From: JBBIQS01 sp037442205
Lineage (GTDB): Bacteria; Myxococcota; Myxococcia; Myxococcales; UBA5297
DNA: 64,000 nucleotides
NCBI GenBank assembly: GCA_037442205.1
Contig: JBBIQS010000030.1
Location: forward strand, 19,948-83,947
Direction of reading: 5' to 3'
Positions 38,802 to 47,652 of this stretch are shown piece by piece. Position numbers and translations under genes: made by a program. Below the pieces are notes generated by a model. The model made no database searches, was not told the DNA's origin, and saw only the letters and a list, made by a program, of their open reading frames with translations. How positions within the stretch are numbered: position 1 is the stretch's first letter; every line of letters begins with the position of its first letter.

Positions 38802-38878
38802 TCTCGGCCTCGCGCGCTCGAGGCTTTGCGCCGCGGCGCACCGCAAGGATGTGACCCGCCCGCTGTTACACTGGCGGG

Positions 38879-40036
38879 ATGAAGCCCTCCGACTTCCCGG
38901 CAAAGGGAGCAGAGCCGCTCGCACATGAGCCCGAGAGCGCGGAGCGCGAGCGCTTTGGCGAGAGTCTTCCCCTCGCGCAACTTGGCTCTGTCAACGCCGT
39001 CGCCGGGCCGCCCGGCCCGCTGCAGGCGCTGCTGGTCCCTGCTGGCTCGCTCGACGGGCCGAGCTGGGACAGGGTCAAGGCCTACGCCGCGCGCGAGAAA
39101 CGGCTGCGCCGGCTGGTACTGGTTTCCGAGGGCTCGGGCGAAGCGGCTTCCGTGGCGCAGGGGCCCATGCCCCTCGACGAAGAAGCCTGCGCGCTGCTGA
39201 TGGCTTACGAAGGCTTCGAAAATGCGCTCCGCGGGACGCTTGCGAGCCGGGAGGCTTCGCCGCTGCTCGCTTCGCTGTGGCCCGAGGCCAGGCTGGTGCC
39301 GGTTTCCGCCGGCCTCGGCTCGGCGGAGCAGGTGCGCCAGCTGGGCAGGACGCTGCGCAACGTGCTCGACGAGGACTCGCTGATCGTGGCGCTGCCTGCT
39401 TCTCCGCGCGAAGGGCCGCTGCGCGCGCTGCTCTGCGAGGCGCTGGGCTGCGAGAGGGAGGGGATCCTCTATCCCGGTCGCTTCCCGGCGGTTCCCGCGC
39501 TCGCCGAGGCGGACAAGCTGACGCTGAGCGAGCTGGTCGAGGACGCCGTGGCCGCCGCAGCCTGCCGCCGGGATCCGCGCGCCAACCTGATGGTCAGCCC
39601 GCGGCTCGAGCAGCGGGGCGGAGCCTTCGTCACCCTCGAGCAGCGCGGCCGGCTGCGCGGATGCATGGGGCGTCTGGAGGCGCCGAAGCTCTGGCAGGCG
39701 GTCGCCGAGGCCGCCTCGATGGCTGCCCGGATGGATCCCCGCTTCGACCCTCTCTCAGCCGACGACCTGGGCGAGCTGGAGATCGAGATCTCGGTGCTGA
39801 GCCGCTTCAGGCCGATCGAGAGCATCGACGAGTTCGAGCCCGGGCGGCACGGGCTGCTGCTCACCGCGGGCTATCACCGCGGGCTGCTGCTGCCGCAGGT
39901 GGCCACCAGGTACGGCTTCGATCGCGAAGGCTTTCTCGAGGCGCTGGCCCAGAAGGCGGGACTGCCGCCCGAGGGTTGGCGGGAGGCCGAGCTGCAGAAG
40001 TTCGGGGTCGAAGCCTTCTCTCCCAGCGCGCGCTAA
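38879..40036 (+). CDS. MEMO-like/AMMECR1 fusion protein
   Basis: A 385-residue protein. The C-terminal ~190 residues are an AMMECR1 domain: GGAFVTLEQRGRLRGCMGRLE, the RMDPRFDPLSADDL block and ELEIEISVLSRF are its marks. The N-terminal part has the alpha-beta pattern of MEMO (QALLVPAGSLDG, PSWDRVKAYA, ARLVPVSAGLG) but lacks the conserved metal-site histidines expected there, so it looks degenerate. Such AMMECR1/MEMO fusions and radical SAM partners form an uncharacterised system; the nearest radical SAM gene (14 kb) is not linked. The stop shares bases with the convergent tmk stop. Confidence 0.72.
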   Translation: MKPSDFPAKGAEPLAHEPESAERERFGESLPLAQLGSVNAVAGPPGPLQALLVPAGSLDGPSWDRVKAYAAREKRLRRLVLVSEGSGEAASVAQGPMPLDEEACALLMAYEGFENALRGTLASREASPLLASLWPEARLVPVSAGLGSAEQVRQLGRTLRNVLDEDSLIVALPASPREGPLRALLCEALGCEREGILYPGRFPAVPALAEADKLTLSELVEDAVAAAACRRDPRANLMVSPRLEQRGGAFVTLEQRGRLRGCMGRLEAPKLWQAVAEAASMAARMDPRFDPLSADDLGELEIEISVLSRFRPIESIDEFEPGRHGLLLTAGYHRGLLLPQVATRYGFDREGFLEALAQKAGLPPEGWREAELQKFGVEAFSPSAR

Positions 40037-40746
40037 CGGCGCACGCGGGAAGGCCGCCGCAGTCTGGCGCCCAGCCCGGGCAGCTCGCTGACGCGCGCCC
40101 AGATGTCGGCGTGGATCTCTTCGCGGCTGCGCGGCCCGGCCCTGGCGACGGTGGGGATGGTCGCCCAGCCGCGCTTCCTGGCCTGCAGCTTGTACTCCTT
40201 GAGCGCGGCGCTGAGGTGGGCGGCATCCGCCTCGTGGGCGTCGAGTTCCTTCTTGGTGTAGCTGCGCGCCGCCTTCTGCAGCACCCGCTGCTGGGCCAGC
40301 GACTCCGGCATCTCCAGGAACAGCACCAGGTTGGGGCGCGGCAGGCCGAGGATCTGGTGCTCGAGCTTCTCGATCAGCGCCCGCACCGCCGGGCGCCGGG
40401 CAACTGGAGTGCGCGCCACCTGATGGGCCAGGTTCGAGCCCACGTAGCGGTCGCACAGCACCACGTCCGACTTCTCGAGAGCCTCGAGCATCGACTCCTT
40501 GAGCTCGAATCGGTCGAGGGCGAAGAGGACGGCGGTGAGCCGAGCGTCGATCTGCCGGGGCTCGCCCATCTCGCCGTTGAGGTAGGCGGCGATGAGCGAG
40601 CCGGCGAGCGTCTTCTGGTAGCAGGGGAAGGAGAACAGCGAGACCGACAGCCCGCGGGCGCGCAGCGCTTCGATCAGCAGCGTCGCCTGGGTTCCCTTGC
40701 CGGTCCCGTCGATTCCTTCGATGGCGATGAGAGGTGCGGGCTTCAA
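40033..40746 (-). CDS. tmk: thymidylate kinase
   Basis: A 237-residue P-loop kinase that phosphorylates dTMP to dTDP for DNA synthesis. Walker A is EGIDGTGKGTQATLL; the DR motif is CDRYVGSNLAHQVAR, and the LID follows with the RVLQKAARSYTKKELDAHE region. It is somewhat longer than E. coli Tmk because of a basic tail. It lies downstream of the heme-propeller lipoprotein on the same strand (49 bases) and converges on the AMMECR1 fusion gene with overlapping stops. Confidence 0.9.
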   Translation of the reverse strand: MKPAPLIAIEGIDGTGKGTQATLLIEALRARGLSVSLFSFPCYQKTLAGSLIAAYLNGEMGEPRQIDARLTAVLFALDRFELKESMLEALEKSDVVLCDRYVGSNLAHQVARTPVARRPAVRALIEKLEHQILGLPRPNLVLFLEMPESLAQQRVLQKAARSYTKKELDAHEADAAHLSAALKEYKLQARKRGWATIPTVARAGPRSREEIHADIWARVSELPGLGARLRRPSRVRR

Positions 40747-40795
40747 GCGGCGCGGAGTATCCGGGTCGCGCCGCGGCAGGTCAAGAGCTGCGGAA

Positions 40796-42589
40796 TCAGC
40801 GCATCGGCGGCGGCACTGCCCAGTAGGCGCTCATGTTGTCGGTCTTGGCATCCTGGCCGGGAAGCCAGTAGGGCACCGAGCTGGCGTCGCCGCCGCCGGC
40901 GAGCTTGGACTTGTCGATGGCCGTCACCCATAGCTGCCGCCGAACCGCGCCCTTGGTCCCGGCCTTGGCGTTGCCGTAGTCGCGCAGGCTGTAGAAGGCC
41001 AGCCAGTAGTAGCCGCCCGAGTCGTAGGGGCTGAAATTCGGCAGGTAGCAGTCGAGCGCCCCGCTGCAGGCCTGCGCCAGCTGGATCGGCGTGCCTCCGC
41101 TGCGCGACACCAGGAAGAGCGAACCCGGGAAGGTGACCGCAGCAGCGCCCGGCGAAGGCGTCGTCCGCCCGCGGCTGTTGGTGCCCGCTCCGTAGGCGAT
41201 CCATTGCGAGTCGGGGCTGTAGGTGGGCCAGGAGGGAGTCTTGAAGGCCGGATCGCCGCTCGAGTTGGCGACCAGCTGCTGCGGCGGACCAAAGGTGTCG
41301 GGGCCGGTGACCGGGATGACCTGGAGATCGCCGGAGGTGTAGTCCACCGCCCAGCCGCCGTTGGTGTTGGCGATGTAGGCCACCTGCGTCCCGTCGGGCG
41401 ACCAGGCCGGGTGGGCGGCGCCCGAGGCCGGCAGCGGGGTTCCCTGCGCCGCGACGGCCTGCCCGGTCTTGGGATCAACCAGTTGCAGCGAATTTCCGGG
41501 GTTGATCATCAGCCGCGAGGCGTCGGGGTTGAAGGTGGAGAAGAGCGCCACGTAGCTGCCGATCGGGGCCACGGTGGGCGCCGGGTTGGCGGTGGTGACC
41601 GCGGTATCGCTCATGTCGAAGACGGCGCTGGGCTCGCTGCCGCCCCACAGCTCGGCGGAGAGGTAGCGGCCGTCCTTGCTGACGGTGTGGCAGGCGACGC
41701 AGCGGTTGCCGTTGGAGCCGGGCTTCTCCGGCGGGTTGGCGACGGCCATCGCCCGGCCGTTCCCGTCCAGCCGCTGCAGCTTTCCGTCGCTCAGGTCCCA
41801 GTAGTAGATGGCGCCGCCGACGCTGGCGTCGGCGATGCGGACCTGGACCGGCGCACTGGCCTGGGCGCCGTTGGTGGCATCCCAGTGATCGACGTTGACC
41901 ACCACCGGTTGGCCGTTGGCGCTGGTTAGCAGCAGCCGCCAGTCGTCGTCGGAGACCTGCCAGTTGAAGTTGGACTGCGCGTCCGAGACCAGGATCGCCT
42001 GGACGCTGGCGCTTCCCGCGGTGAGCCGCACCCGGTAGAGGTCGCCGGCGGCACCGCCCTCCAGCCACTGGACGTCGGGGGCGGCGACGGTGGCCGGCAT
42101 CAGCGCGCCGTCGAGAGGGTAGGCGATGGTCGGCGACTGGGCTCCGGGGGCCAGCGTGCCGGCGAAATTGTCTGGGGCATCGCTCGCGACGCCGGGGCCG
42201 AGATGGGTCTGGCTGACCGCGACCGTGAGCGAGGTCGAGGCGGACATGCCACCGGCAGTCGCGGTCAGTTGGCCCTTGCCGGCCGAGAGCCCGTTGGCAG
42301 TGAAGCGGGCGCCGGAGATCGAGCCCAGCTTGAGCGCCGCGTCGTCGAGGGTGAGCTGAGCGTCGTCGATCCGGGCGCTCTTGCCGTCGGCGTAGTGGCC
42401 GATGACGCTGTAGTCCAGGGACTGCGAGCTGCCGTTGTCGACGGTCAGCGTGGCGTCCGCCGGAAGAACCTCGATCGAGGTCAAGGCGCCCGCCGGCCCT
42501 CCGTCGCCCTTGTCGGTCTTGACGGTGGCCTGCGAGCAGGCGAACAGGGATGCCACAATCGCAGTCACCGCCATGTCGAACGTGCGCAT
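40796..42589 (-). CDS. lipoprotein with Ig-like domain, one c-type heme site and WD40/TolB-like propeller
   Basis: A 597-residue predicted lipoprotein. The signal ends LFAC (residues 15-18 from the ATG at 42589). A Big_2-like Ig domain spans about 30-120. A single c-type heme motif CVACH sits at about residues 305-309 in a NRCVACHTVSKDGR context. Repeated TolB/PD40-type blades (AHPAWSPDGTQVAYI, WPTYSPDSQWIAYG) follow to the end. Mono-heme plus propeller suggests an envelope redox or binding role; partners unknown. An ATG at 42610 would add seven residues; the inner start gives a cleaner signal. Confidence 0.78.
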   Translation of the reverse strand: MRTFDMAVTAIVASLFACSQATVKTDKGDGGPAGALTSIEVLPADATLTVDNGSSQSLDYSVIGHYADGKSARIDDAQLTLDDAALKLGSISGARFTANGLSAGKGQLTATAGGMSASTSLTVAVSQTHLGPGVASDAPDNFAGTLAPGAQSPTIAYPLDGALMPATVAAPDVQWLEGGAAGDLYRVRLTAGSASVQAILVSDAQSNFNWQVSDDDWRLLLTSANGQPVVVNVDHWDATNGAQASAPVQVRIADASVGGAIYYWDLSDGKLQRLDGNGRAMAVANPPEKPGSNGNRCVACHTVSKDGRYLSAELWGGSEPSAVFDMSDTAVTTANPAPTVAPIGSYVALFSTFNPDASRLMINPGNSLQLVDPKTGQAVAAQGTPLPASGAAHPAWSPDGTQVAYIANTNGGWAVDYTSGDLQVIPVTGPDTFGPPQQLVANSSGDPAFKTPSWPTYSPDSQWIAYGAGTNSRGRTTPSPGAAAVTFPGSLFLVSRSGGTPIQLAQACSGALDCYLPNFSPYDSGGYYWLAFYSLRDYGNAKAGTKGAVRRQLWVTAIDKSKLAGGGDASSVPYWLPGQDAKTDNMSAYWAVPPPMR

Positions 42590-42683
42590 GCTGGCACGAT
42601 AGTCGGGCATTCCTCCTCACGCCAAGCGCACCGGCCGTCATTGGACGCGCCAGCTGTTAGAACGGAAGGAAGTGAGGTTACGC

Positions 42684-43268
42684 ATGGCGCTTCGCGGACT
42701 GGTTTTCGAAACGGAGATGGGCCACTGCGGCATCGTCTGGAGCGAGCAGGGGATCGCTGGGTTCGAGCTGCTCGCCTCCGACGAAGCGGCCTGCCGCCGG
42801 GCGCTGGAGAAGCGCCACGGTGCCCTGGAGACGCGCCGCCCGCCGGCCTTCGTCCGGGAGGCGATGCGGCGCGCGGCTCTGCACCTGGCGGGAAAGGTGC
42901 AGACCTATGGCGACCTGCCGCTCGACCTCAGCGGGCTGCCGCCCTTTCACCGCAAGTTGTGCGAGCTGGCGAGAAAGATTCCGGCAGGCGAGACGGTGAG
43001 CTACGGCGAACTGGCCGAGCAGGCGGGCTCGCCGGGGGCGTCCCGCGCAGTCGGCCAGGCGATGGCCCACAACCGCTTCGCGCTGCTGATCCCCTGCCAT
43101 CGCGTGCTGGCCGCCGGCCGCGGTCCCGGCGGGTTCTCGGCGCCGGGCGGGCTGCGCACCAAGGAGAAGCTGCTGGCGATCGAGGGCGTGGAGCTGCGGC
43201 GCGCCCGAGGCACCTCGTCGGCGCGGGCGAGCGGGCGCCAATCCACGCTGCGGTTCAGTCGCGGCTAG
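42684..43268 (+). CDS. ogt: O6-methylguanine-DNA methyltransferase
   Basis: A 194-residue suicide repair protein. Its C-terminal DNA-binding domain carries the active-site Cys in LIPCHRVL, the arginine finger and helix GASRAVGQAMAHNRFA, and the downstream GGFSAPGGLRTKEKLLAIEG. It removes alkyl groups from the O6 position of guanine onto its cysteine. ATG 42684 has GAGG six bases upstream; a GTG at 42672 is the alternative. The 3' end overlaps the convergent zinc-finger membrane protein gene by 14 bases. Confidence 0.9.
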   Translation: MALRGLVFETEMGHCGIVWSEQGIAGFELLASDEAACRRALEKRHGALETRRPPAFVREAMRRAALHLAGKVQTYGDLPLDLSGLPPFHRKLCELARKIPAGETVSYGELAEQAGSPGASRAVGQAMAHNRFALLIPCHRVLAAGRGPGGFSAPGGLRTKEKLLAIEGVELRRARGTSSARASGRQSTLRFSRG

Positions 43269-44667
43269 AGACCAGCGCGGTGGCCAGCGGCCCGGGCACC
43301 ATCGCCTGGGCCTCGCCGACCCGCTCGATCTCCGCCACCCAGAGGTAGAGGCAGGTGTAGTAGGCCCCGCGGGCGAAGGCGTTGAGCACCAGCAGCGGCA
43401 CCACGATCAGGATCGCCAGAACCGCCAACCCGATTCCCTTGGCCAGCGTTAGCGGCAGCAGCATCAGGGCGAACAGGCCGACTACGCCCATGGCGAGCAT
43501 CATGCTCAGCCCGGCGATGGCCCGCAGCCCAACCTCTCCCACCGCCACCTGCAGGATGCCGCGCTGGTGGATGTCCCGCGCGCGGATGAGCGCCCGCCCC
43601 AGCCCGACGTCCTCGATCATGATGATCGGCATCAGCAGGAAGGACATGACCGTCCACAGCGAATGGACGATCTCCCCGAGGAACCCGCGGCGGCCGTGCT
43701 TGTTCTTCGCGGTGAGCATCTCGACCGCGGTGCTCACCGCCGACATCGCCAGCACCGCGCCCAGGTTCTTCATCACGTCCTGGAAGGCGGTGGAGAGCCG
43801 CGGGGGCAGGCCTTTGAGGTAGGCGTCGACCATGCTCACCGTCATCCCGAGGATGGTCATGTTGACGAACTGGATGGCGAAGACGAAGGCGATCGCCATC
43901 GCCGCCAGGATTCCGCCGCTCACCACATGCGTCCCGGCGTGGCCGTGCCTGTTGGCGAGCGCGAAGAAGACCACCGAGGCGCCGCCGATCAGGGCCTGGA
44001 ACAGGCCGCCCAGGATCAGCGGGGTCATCAGCGAAGGGGACTCCAGCGCCAGCTTGTAGGCGCCGAGGATGAACCGGAACCCGCGCTCGATGCTGCCGAA
44101 GAAGCCGCTGCTGGAGGCGTAGCCGGACATCGGCTGCCCGCGCACCACTGGCATCCCCGCGGTCGAGGTCGGGTCGGCGGGCGCGGCGCCTGCCCGCGCT
44201 CCGCTGGTTCGAGGCCCAGTGGCCGCCGATGCGCCCGCGTCGTCGGCCGGAGCCCCGAAGCGCGCCGCGATTCCGGCCGCGGCCGCGGCCGGAGCTGCCG
44301 AGGCCGCCGGGAAGGACTGCGCGGCGGCCCCCAGCCGCTCGGCGATCGACTGCGCCTCGCCGGCGTCGAGCCAGATCCCCTCGCAGCTCTTGCAGCGGTC
44401 CAGGCGGATGCCGCGCAGGGTCCCGAATTCGAAGGGGCTGAGGGGCTGGTTGCAGCGAGGGCAGGAGTCGGTGCGCTGCGGGGCGGCCGCCGGCTGTGTG
44501 GCGCGGATCCCGTTGCCCAGCGACCGGAGCACATTGGGGTCGGCGCTCAGCTTGGGCAGCTCGCCCTTGTCGAGCCAGATCCCTCCGCAGCCGGGACAGC
44601 CGTCCACCTCCACCCCCACGGCGGTCATGCGGAACATCAGCGAGCTGCAGGCGGGACAGCGCGTCAT
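43255..44667 (-). CDS. membrane protein with two N-terminal TFIIB-type zinc ribbons
   Basis: A 470-residue protein. Two zf-TFIIB-like zinc ribbons (CPACSSLMF...CPGCGGIWLDKGE, then CPRCNQPLS...CKSCEGIWLDAGE) occupy residues 1-95. An Ala/Pro-rich linker (about 95-170) follows, then a membrane domain of about six helices (200-450) resembling DUF6159-type proteins. Ribbons should face the cytosol. The function is unknown; the join of paired ribbons to this membrane domain may sense or bind a protein or nucleic acid. Start ATG 44667 is fixed by the first ribbon. Confidence 0.75.
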   Translation of the reverse strand: MTRCPACSSLMFRMTAVGVEVDGCPGCGGIWLDKGELPKLSADPNVLRSLGNGIRATQPAAAPQRTDSCPRCNQPLSPFEFGTLRGIRLDRCKSCEGIWLDAGEAQSIAERLGAAAQSFPAASAAPAAAAAGIAARFGAPADDAGASAATGPRTSGARAGAAPADPTSTAGMPVVRGQPMSGYASSSGFFGSIERGFRFILGAYKLALESPSLMTPLILGGLFQALIGGASVVFFALANRHGHAGTHVVSGGILAAMAIAFVFAIQFVNMTILGMTVSMVDAYLKGLPPRLSTAFQDVMKNLGAVLAMSAVSTAVEMLTAKNKHGRRGFLGEIVHSLWTVMSFLLMPIIMIEDVGLGRALIRARDIHQRGILQVAVGEVGLRAIAGLSMMLAMGVVGLFALMLLPLTLAKGIGLAVLAILIVVPLLVLNAFARGAYYTCLYLWVAEIERVGEAQAMVPGPLATALVSSRD

Positions 44668-45111
44668 GGCGGGCTCCTGGAAGCGGTCGGCCCCTCCAGT
44701 GCATGAGGCGGGCCGCCCCGAAATCACTGGGGTTTTCGGCGCGGGCCGGCGCCGGGCGCCCCGGGCCGGCGAATTCGGCCCCCGCTCGACTTCTAGCACG
44801 CCCGCTTGCGGGGGCCAGATCGCTGACATTTCCGGGAATCGGACACCTGGGTTCACTCCCGGTTGCTCGATGCCCATACAAACGGGCGAGCGGAGCGCAA
44901 GGCCTGCCGGCGAGAGGCGCGGGCGCAGTGTCGGCGCTGGTCAATGTCGGAAGTTCAGCTCACGCCCGGCGAGCGGCGGCCGCGGCGCTGGCGCGCGGCG
45001 GCGGGAGGCATAGCTTAGCCCGCCGGTTGCGCAACGGGCTTTGCCCGACCGCATCCAATAGGCCGCAAGAGGTACCGACCCTTCACCAGCACACGGACCG
45101 AGGAGATCCCC
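44668..45111. other. 444-base gap, no gene seen
   Basis: Divergent intergenic region between the zinc-ribbon membrane protein and rubrerythrin. No credible open frame. It contains two inverted repeats: CCGGGA/TCCCGG around 44835-44866, and the near-perfect CCGGTTGC/GCAACGGG at 45023-45038 with the perfect GTTGCGCAAC core. The latter is about 75 bases before the rubrerythrin start and may be an operator. Confidence 0.5.
45026..45035. promoter_or_regulatory. palindrome GTTGCGCAAC upstream of rubrerythrin
   Basis: A perfect 10-base palindrome extends to an 8-bp arm with one mismatch (CCGGTTGC / GCAACGGG). It is 77 bases before the rubrerythrin ATG. Position fits an operator or a terminator-like hairpin; the binding protein is unknown. 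Confidence 0.4.
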
Positions 45112-45531
45112 ATGGCCAATCTCAAGGGCAGCAAGACGCTCAACAACCTGAAGGCCGCCTTCGCCGGCGAGTCGCAGGCCAACCGCCGCTATCTCTACTT
45201 CGCCAAGATCGCCGACGTGGAGGGCTACCCCGAGGTCGCCTCCAACTTCCGCGAGACCGCCGAGGGCGAGACCGGGCACGCCCACGGCCACCTCGACTAC
45301 ATCAAGAAGGTCGGCGACCCGGCGACCGACCTGCCGCTGGGCGACACCATGCTCAACCTGAAGGCGGCCATCGCCGGCGAGACCCACGAGTACACGGACA
45401 TGTACCCGGGCATGGCCAAGACCGCGCGCGAGGAGGGCTTCGCCGAGATCGCCGACTGGTTCGAGACCCTGGCCAAGGCCGAGAAGTCGCACGCCGGCCG
45501 CTTCCAGCAGATGCTGAAGTCGATCGGCTAG
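45112..45531 (+). CDS. rubrerythrin (diiron domain only)
   Basis: A 139-residue ferritin-like diiron protein. Two internally related halves each carry an ExxH-type site: FAGESQANRRY with EGETGHAHGH, and AGETHEYTDMYP with KAEKSHAGRF. Rubrerythrins reduce peroxide; this one lacks the C-terminal rubredoxin domain, so another donor must supply electrons. A strong GAGGAG lies seven bases before the ATG. The Fe-S oxidoreductase at 45651 (119 bases on) and DUF3501 gene are likely functional partners, and such trios recur in proteobacteria. Confidence 0.92.
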   Translation: MANLKGSKTLNNLKAAFAGESQANRRYLYFAKIADVEGYPEVASNFRETAEGETGHAHGHLDYIKKVGDPATDLPLGDTMLNLKAAIAGETHEYTDMYPGMAKTAREEGFAEIADWFETLAKAEKSHAGRFQQMLKSIG

Positions 45532-45650
45532 CTCCAATAGCGACATCATGTTGAGCGCGCGGGCGCTCCGGAGGCTGCCTTCGGGCAGTTTGTCCGGCGC
45601 GCCCGCGGCGCTTTCTGGGCCGCCCGCCGCGTGTTTAATTGACAGGTGCC

Positions 45651-47030
45651 ATGAGCGACTCCAAGCCGACCTTGAAGGGCCACGGGAACATCTCCTTCGC
45701 CCCCAGCGACGGGCTCTGCTACGACCCGGCCGATTCCCGCTACTTCGACCGGGCGGCGCTGCAGAAGGAGCTCACCCGGGCCTTCGCCATCTGCGACGCC
45801 TGCCGCATGTGCTTCAAGTACTGCGACAGCTTCCCTTCGCTGTTCGACCTCATCGACAACACGCACCAGGGCGACGCCGCTGCGCTCACCGGCGAGGAAA
45901 CCGACCGGGTGATGGACGCCTGCTTCCAGTGCAAGCTGTGCGAGGTGCAGTGCCCCTACACCCCGCGCGACAAGCACGAGTTCCAGCTCGACTTCCCCAA
46001 GCTGGTCCATCGCTACATGGCGCTGCGCGGCAGGGAGCGCGGCTTCACCCTGGCGCAGAAGTTCCTGGGCAACCCCGACGGCTCGGCCAAGCTCGCCCGC
46101 GCCAGCCTGGGAGTGGCCAACGCCCTCAACCGCTTCCCGCCGCAGCGGGTGGTGATGGAGAAGGTGCTGGGCATCCACCGCAAGAAGCTGCTGCCCGACT
46201 TCGCTGGAAAGAGCTTCGAGAAATGGGCCGAGCAGCGCGGCCACGTCCAGGAGGAGCCGGGAGGCGAGGCGGTGCTGTTCCAGACCTGCTTCGTGCAGGG
46301 GAACGATCCCTCGATCGGCATGGACGCGCTCGAGGTCTTGAAGAAGAACGGCGTGGACGTGCGCTGCGTGAAGGGGCTCAAGTGCTGCGGCATGCCGGCC
46401 TGGGAGCACGGCGACCTCGAGAGCCTGCGCAAGCAGGCCAAGGTGGACCTGGACCTGCTGCTGCCCTACGTGGAGAAGGGCGCCAAGGTGCTGGTGATCA
46501 ACCCCACCTGCTCGATGATGATGCGCAAGGAGTGGCCGCACCTGTTGGAGGGCGAGGACCGGCAGCGGGCGGAGAAGCTGGCGGCGGCGGTGATGGACCC
46601 CTGCGAGTACCTGTGGTCGATCCGCAACGAGCCGAGATTCAACACCGATTTCAAGTCGACGCCGGGGCCCTCGGTCGCGTATCACGCCCCCTGCCACCTC
46701 AGGGCGCAGGCCATCGGGTTCAAGGGGCGCGACCTCTTGCGCAAGATCCCCGGAGTGGAGAAGGTGACCACGGTGATGGAGTGCTGCGGGCACAACGGCA
46801 CCTACGCCATGCGGATCGAGGGCTTCGAGCCGTCGATCCGACTGGGCAAGAAGGCCTTCGACGGCATGAAGGAGGCCGAGGCCGAAGTGTGGTCGAGCGA
46901 CTGCCCGCTGGCGGCCATCCAGTTCCAGCAGCACGCGGGCAAGAAGCCGCTGCACCCGCTGACCATCCTGGCGCGGGCCTACCGCGAGGACGGTTTCCCG
47001 ACGCCGGTCGTCAAGGAGAGCGCGCCATGA
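45651..47030 (+). CDS. Fe-S oxidoreductase, HdrD/GlpC-like (two 4Fe-4S plus two CCG domains)
   Basis: A 459-residue cytoplasmic oxidoreductase. Two [4Fe-4S] motifs stand near the start (CDACRMCFKYC and CFQCKLCEVQCPY). They are followed by two CCG-type cysteine domains (with GLKCCGMPAWEHGD and VMECCGHNGTY), as in heterodisulfide reductase HdrD and GlpC. It may pass electrons to rubrerythrin. The ATG at 45651 is preferred to the TTG at 45639; an AGGT precedes it. Its stop overlaps the DUF3501 start (ATGA), implying coupling. Confidence 0.9.
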   Translation: MSDSKPTLKGHGNISFAPSDGLCYDPADSRYFDRAALQKELTRAFAICDACRMCFKYCDSFPSLFDLIDNTHQGDAAALTGEETDRVMDACFQCKLCEVQCPYTPRDKHEFQLDFPKLVHRYMALRGRERGFTLAQKFLGNPDGSAKLARASLGVANALNRFPPQRVVMEKVLGIHRKKLLPDFAGKSFEKWAEQRGHVQEEPGGEAVLFQTCFVQGNDPSIGMDALEVLKKNGVDVRCVKGLKCCGMPAWEHGDLESLRKQAKVDLDLLLPYVEKGAKVLVINPTCSMMMRKEWPHLLEGEDRQRAEKLAAAVMDPCEYLWSIRNEPRFNTDFKSTPGPSVAYHAPCHLRAQAIGFKGRDLLRKIPGVEKVTTVMECCGHNGTYAMRIEGFEPSIRLGKKAFDGMKEAEAEVWSSDCPLAAIQFQQHAGKKPLHPLTILARAYREDGFPTPVVKESAP

Positions 47031-47581
47031 AGAAGGTCCGCCGCGAGGAGATCCTCGACTACGTCACCTGGTCGGAGCAGAAGCCGCAGGTGATGGCCAA
47101 GATCCTGGAGACCAAGGAGCGTCGCCGGATTCACGTGGGCAAGTACCTGACCTTCCTCTTCGAGAACGCCGACACCATCCGCTACCAGATCCAGGAGATG
47201 ATTCGGGTGGAGCAGATGGTCAAGGACGCCGACATCCGCCACGAGATCGAGACCTACAACGAGATCCTCGGCAGCGACGGCGAGCTGGGCTGCACGCTGA
47301 TGATCGAGATCGACGACAAGGCCGAGCGCGACGTGAAGCTGCGGCAGTGGCTCGACCTGCCGGGCAAGCTCTACGTCAAGCTCGAGGACGGCACCAGGGT
47401 CACGGCCCGCTTCGACGAGCGCCAGCAGAACGACGAGAAGGTCAGCTCGGTGCAGTTCCTCCACTTCGCCACCGGCGGCAAGGTGCCGGTGGCCATCGGC
47501 TCGGATCATCCCGGGCTCAAGGTGGAGCAGGCGCTGAGCGAGGGGCAGAAGCAGGCCCTGCGAGAAGATCTCGCTGGTTGA
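47027..47581 (+). CDS. DUF3501 family protein
   Basis: A 184-residue cytoplasmic protein. Family marks are the RRIHVGKYLTFLFENADTIRYQIQEM block, the ADIRHEIETYNEILG segment, and the C-terminal VQFLHFATGG. The family is unannotated but regularly follows rubrerythrin and an HdrD-like Fe-S protein, as here. The start overlaps the previous stop by ATGA, so it is translationally coupled to the oxidoreductase. Confidence 0.85.
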   Translation: MKKVRREEILDYVTWSEQKPQVMAKILETKERRRIHVGKYLTFLFENADTIRYQIQEMIRVEQMVKDADIRHEIETYNEILGSDGELGCTLMIEIDDKAERDVKLRQWLDLPGKLYVKLEDGTRVTARFDERQQNDEKVSSVQFLHFATGGKVPVAIGSDHPGLKVEQALSEGQKQALREDLAG

Positions 47582-47652
47582 TCGCTGGAGCTTGGCGCCG
47601 GCGCTCGGCTCCCGGATTGTGATTTCGGGTCAGGTGGAGGATAGGATCCTTC

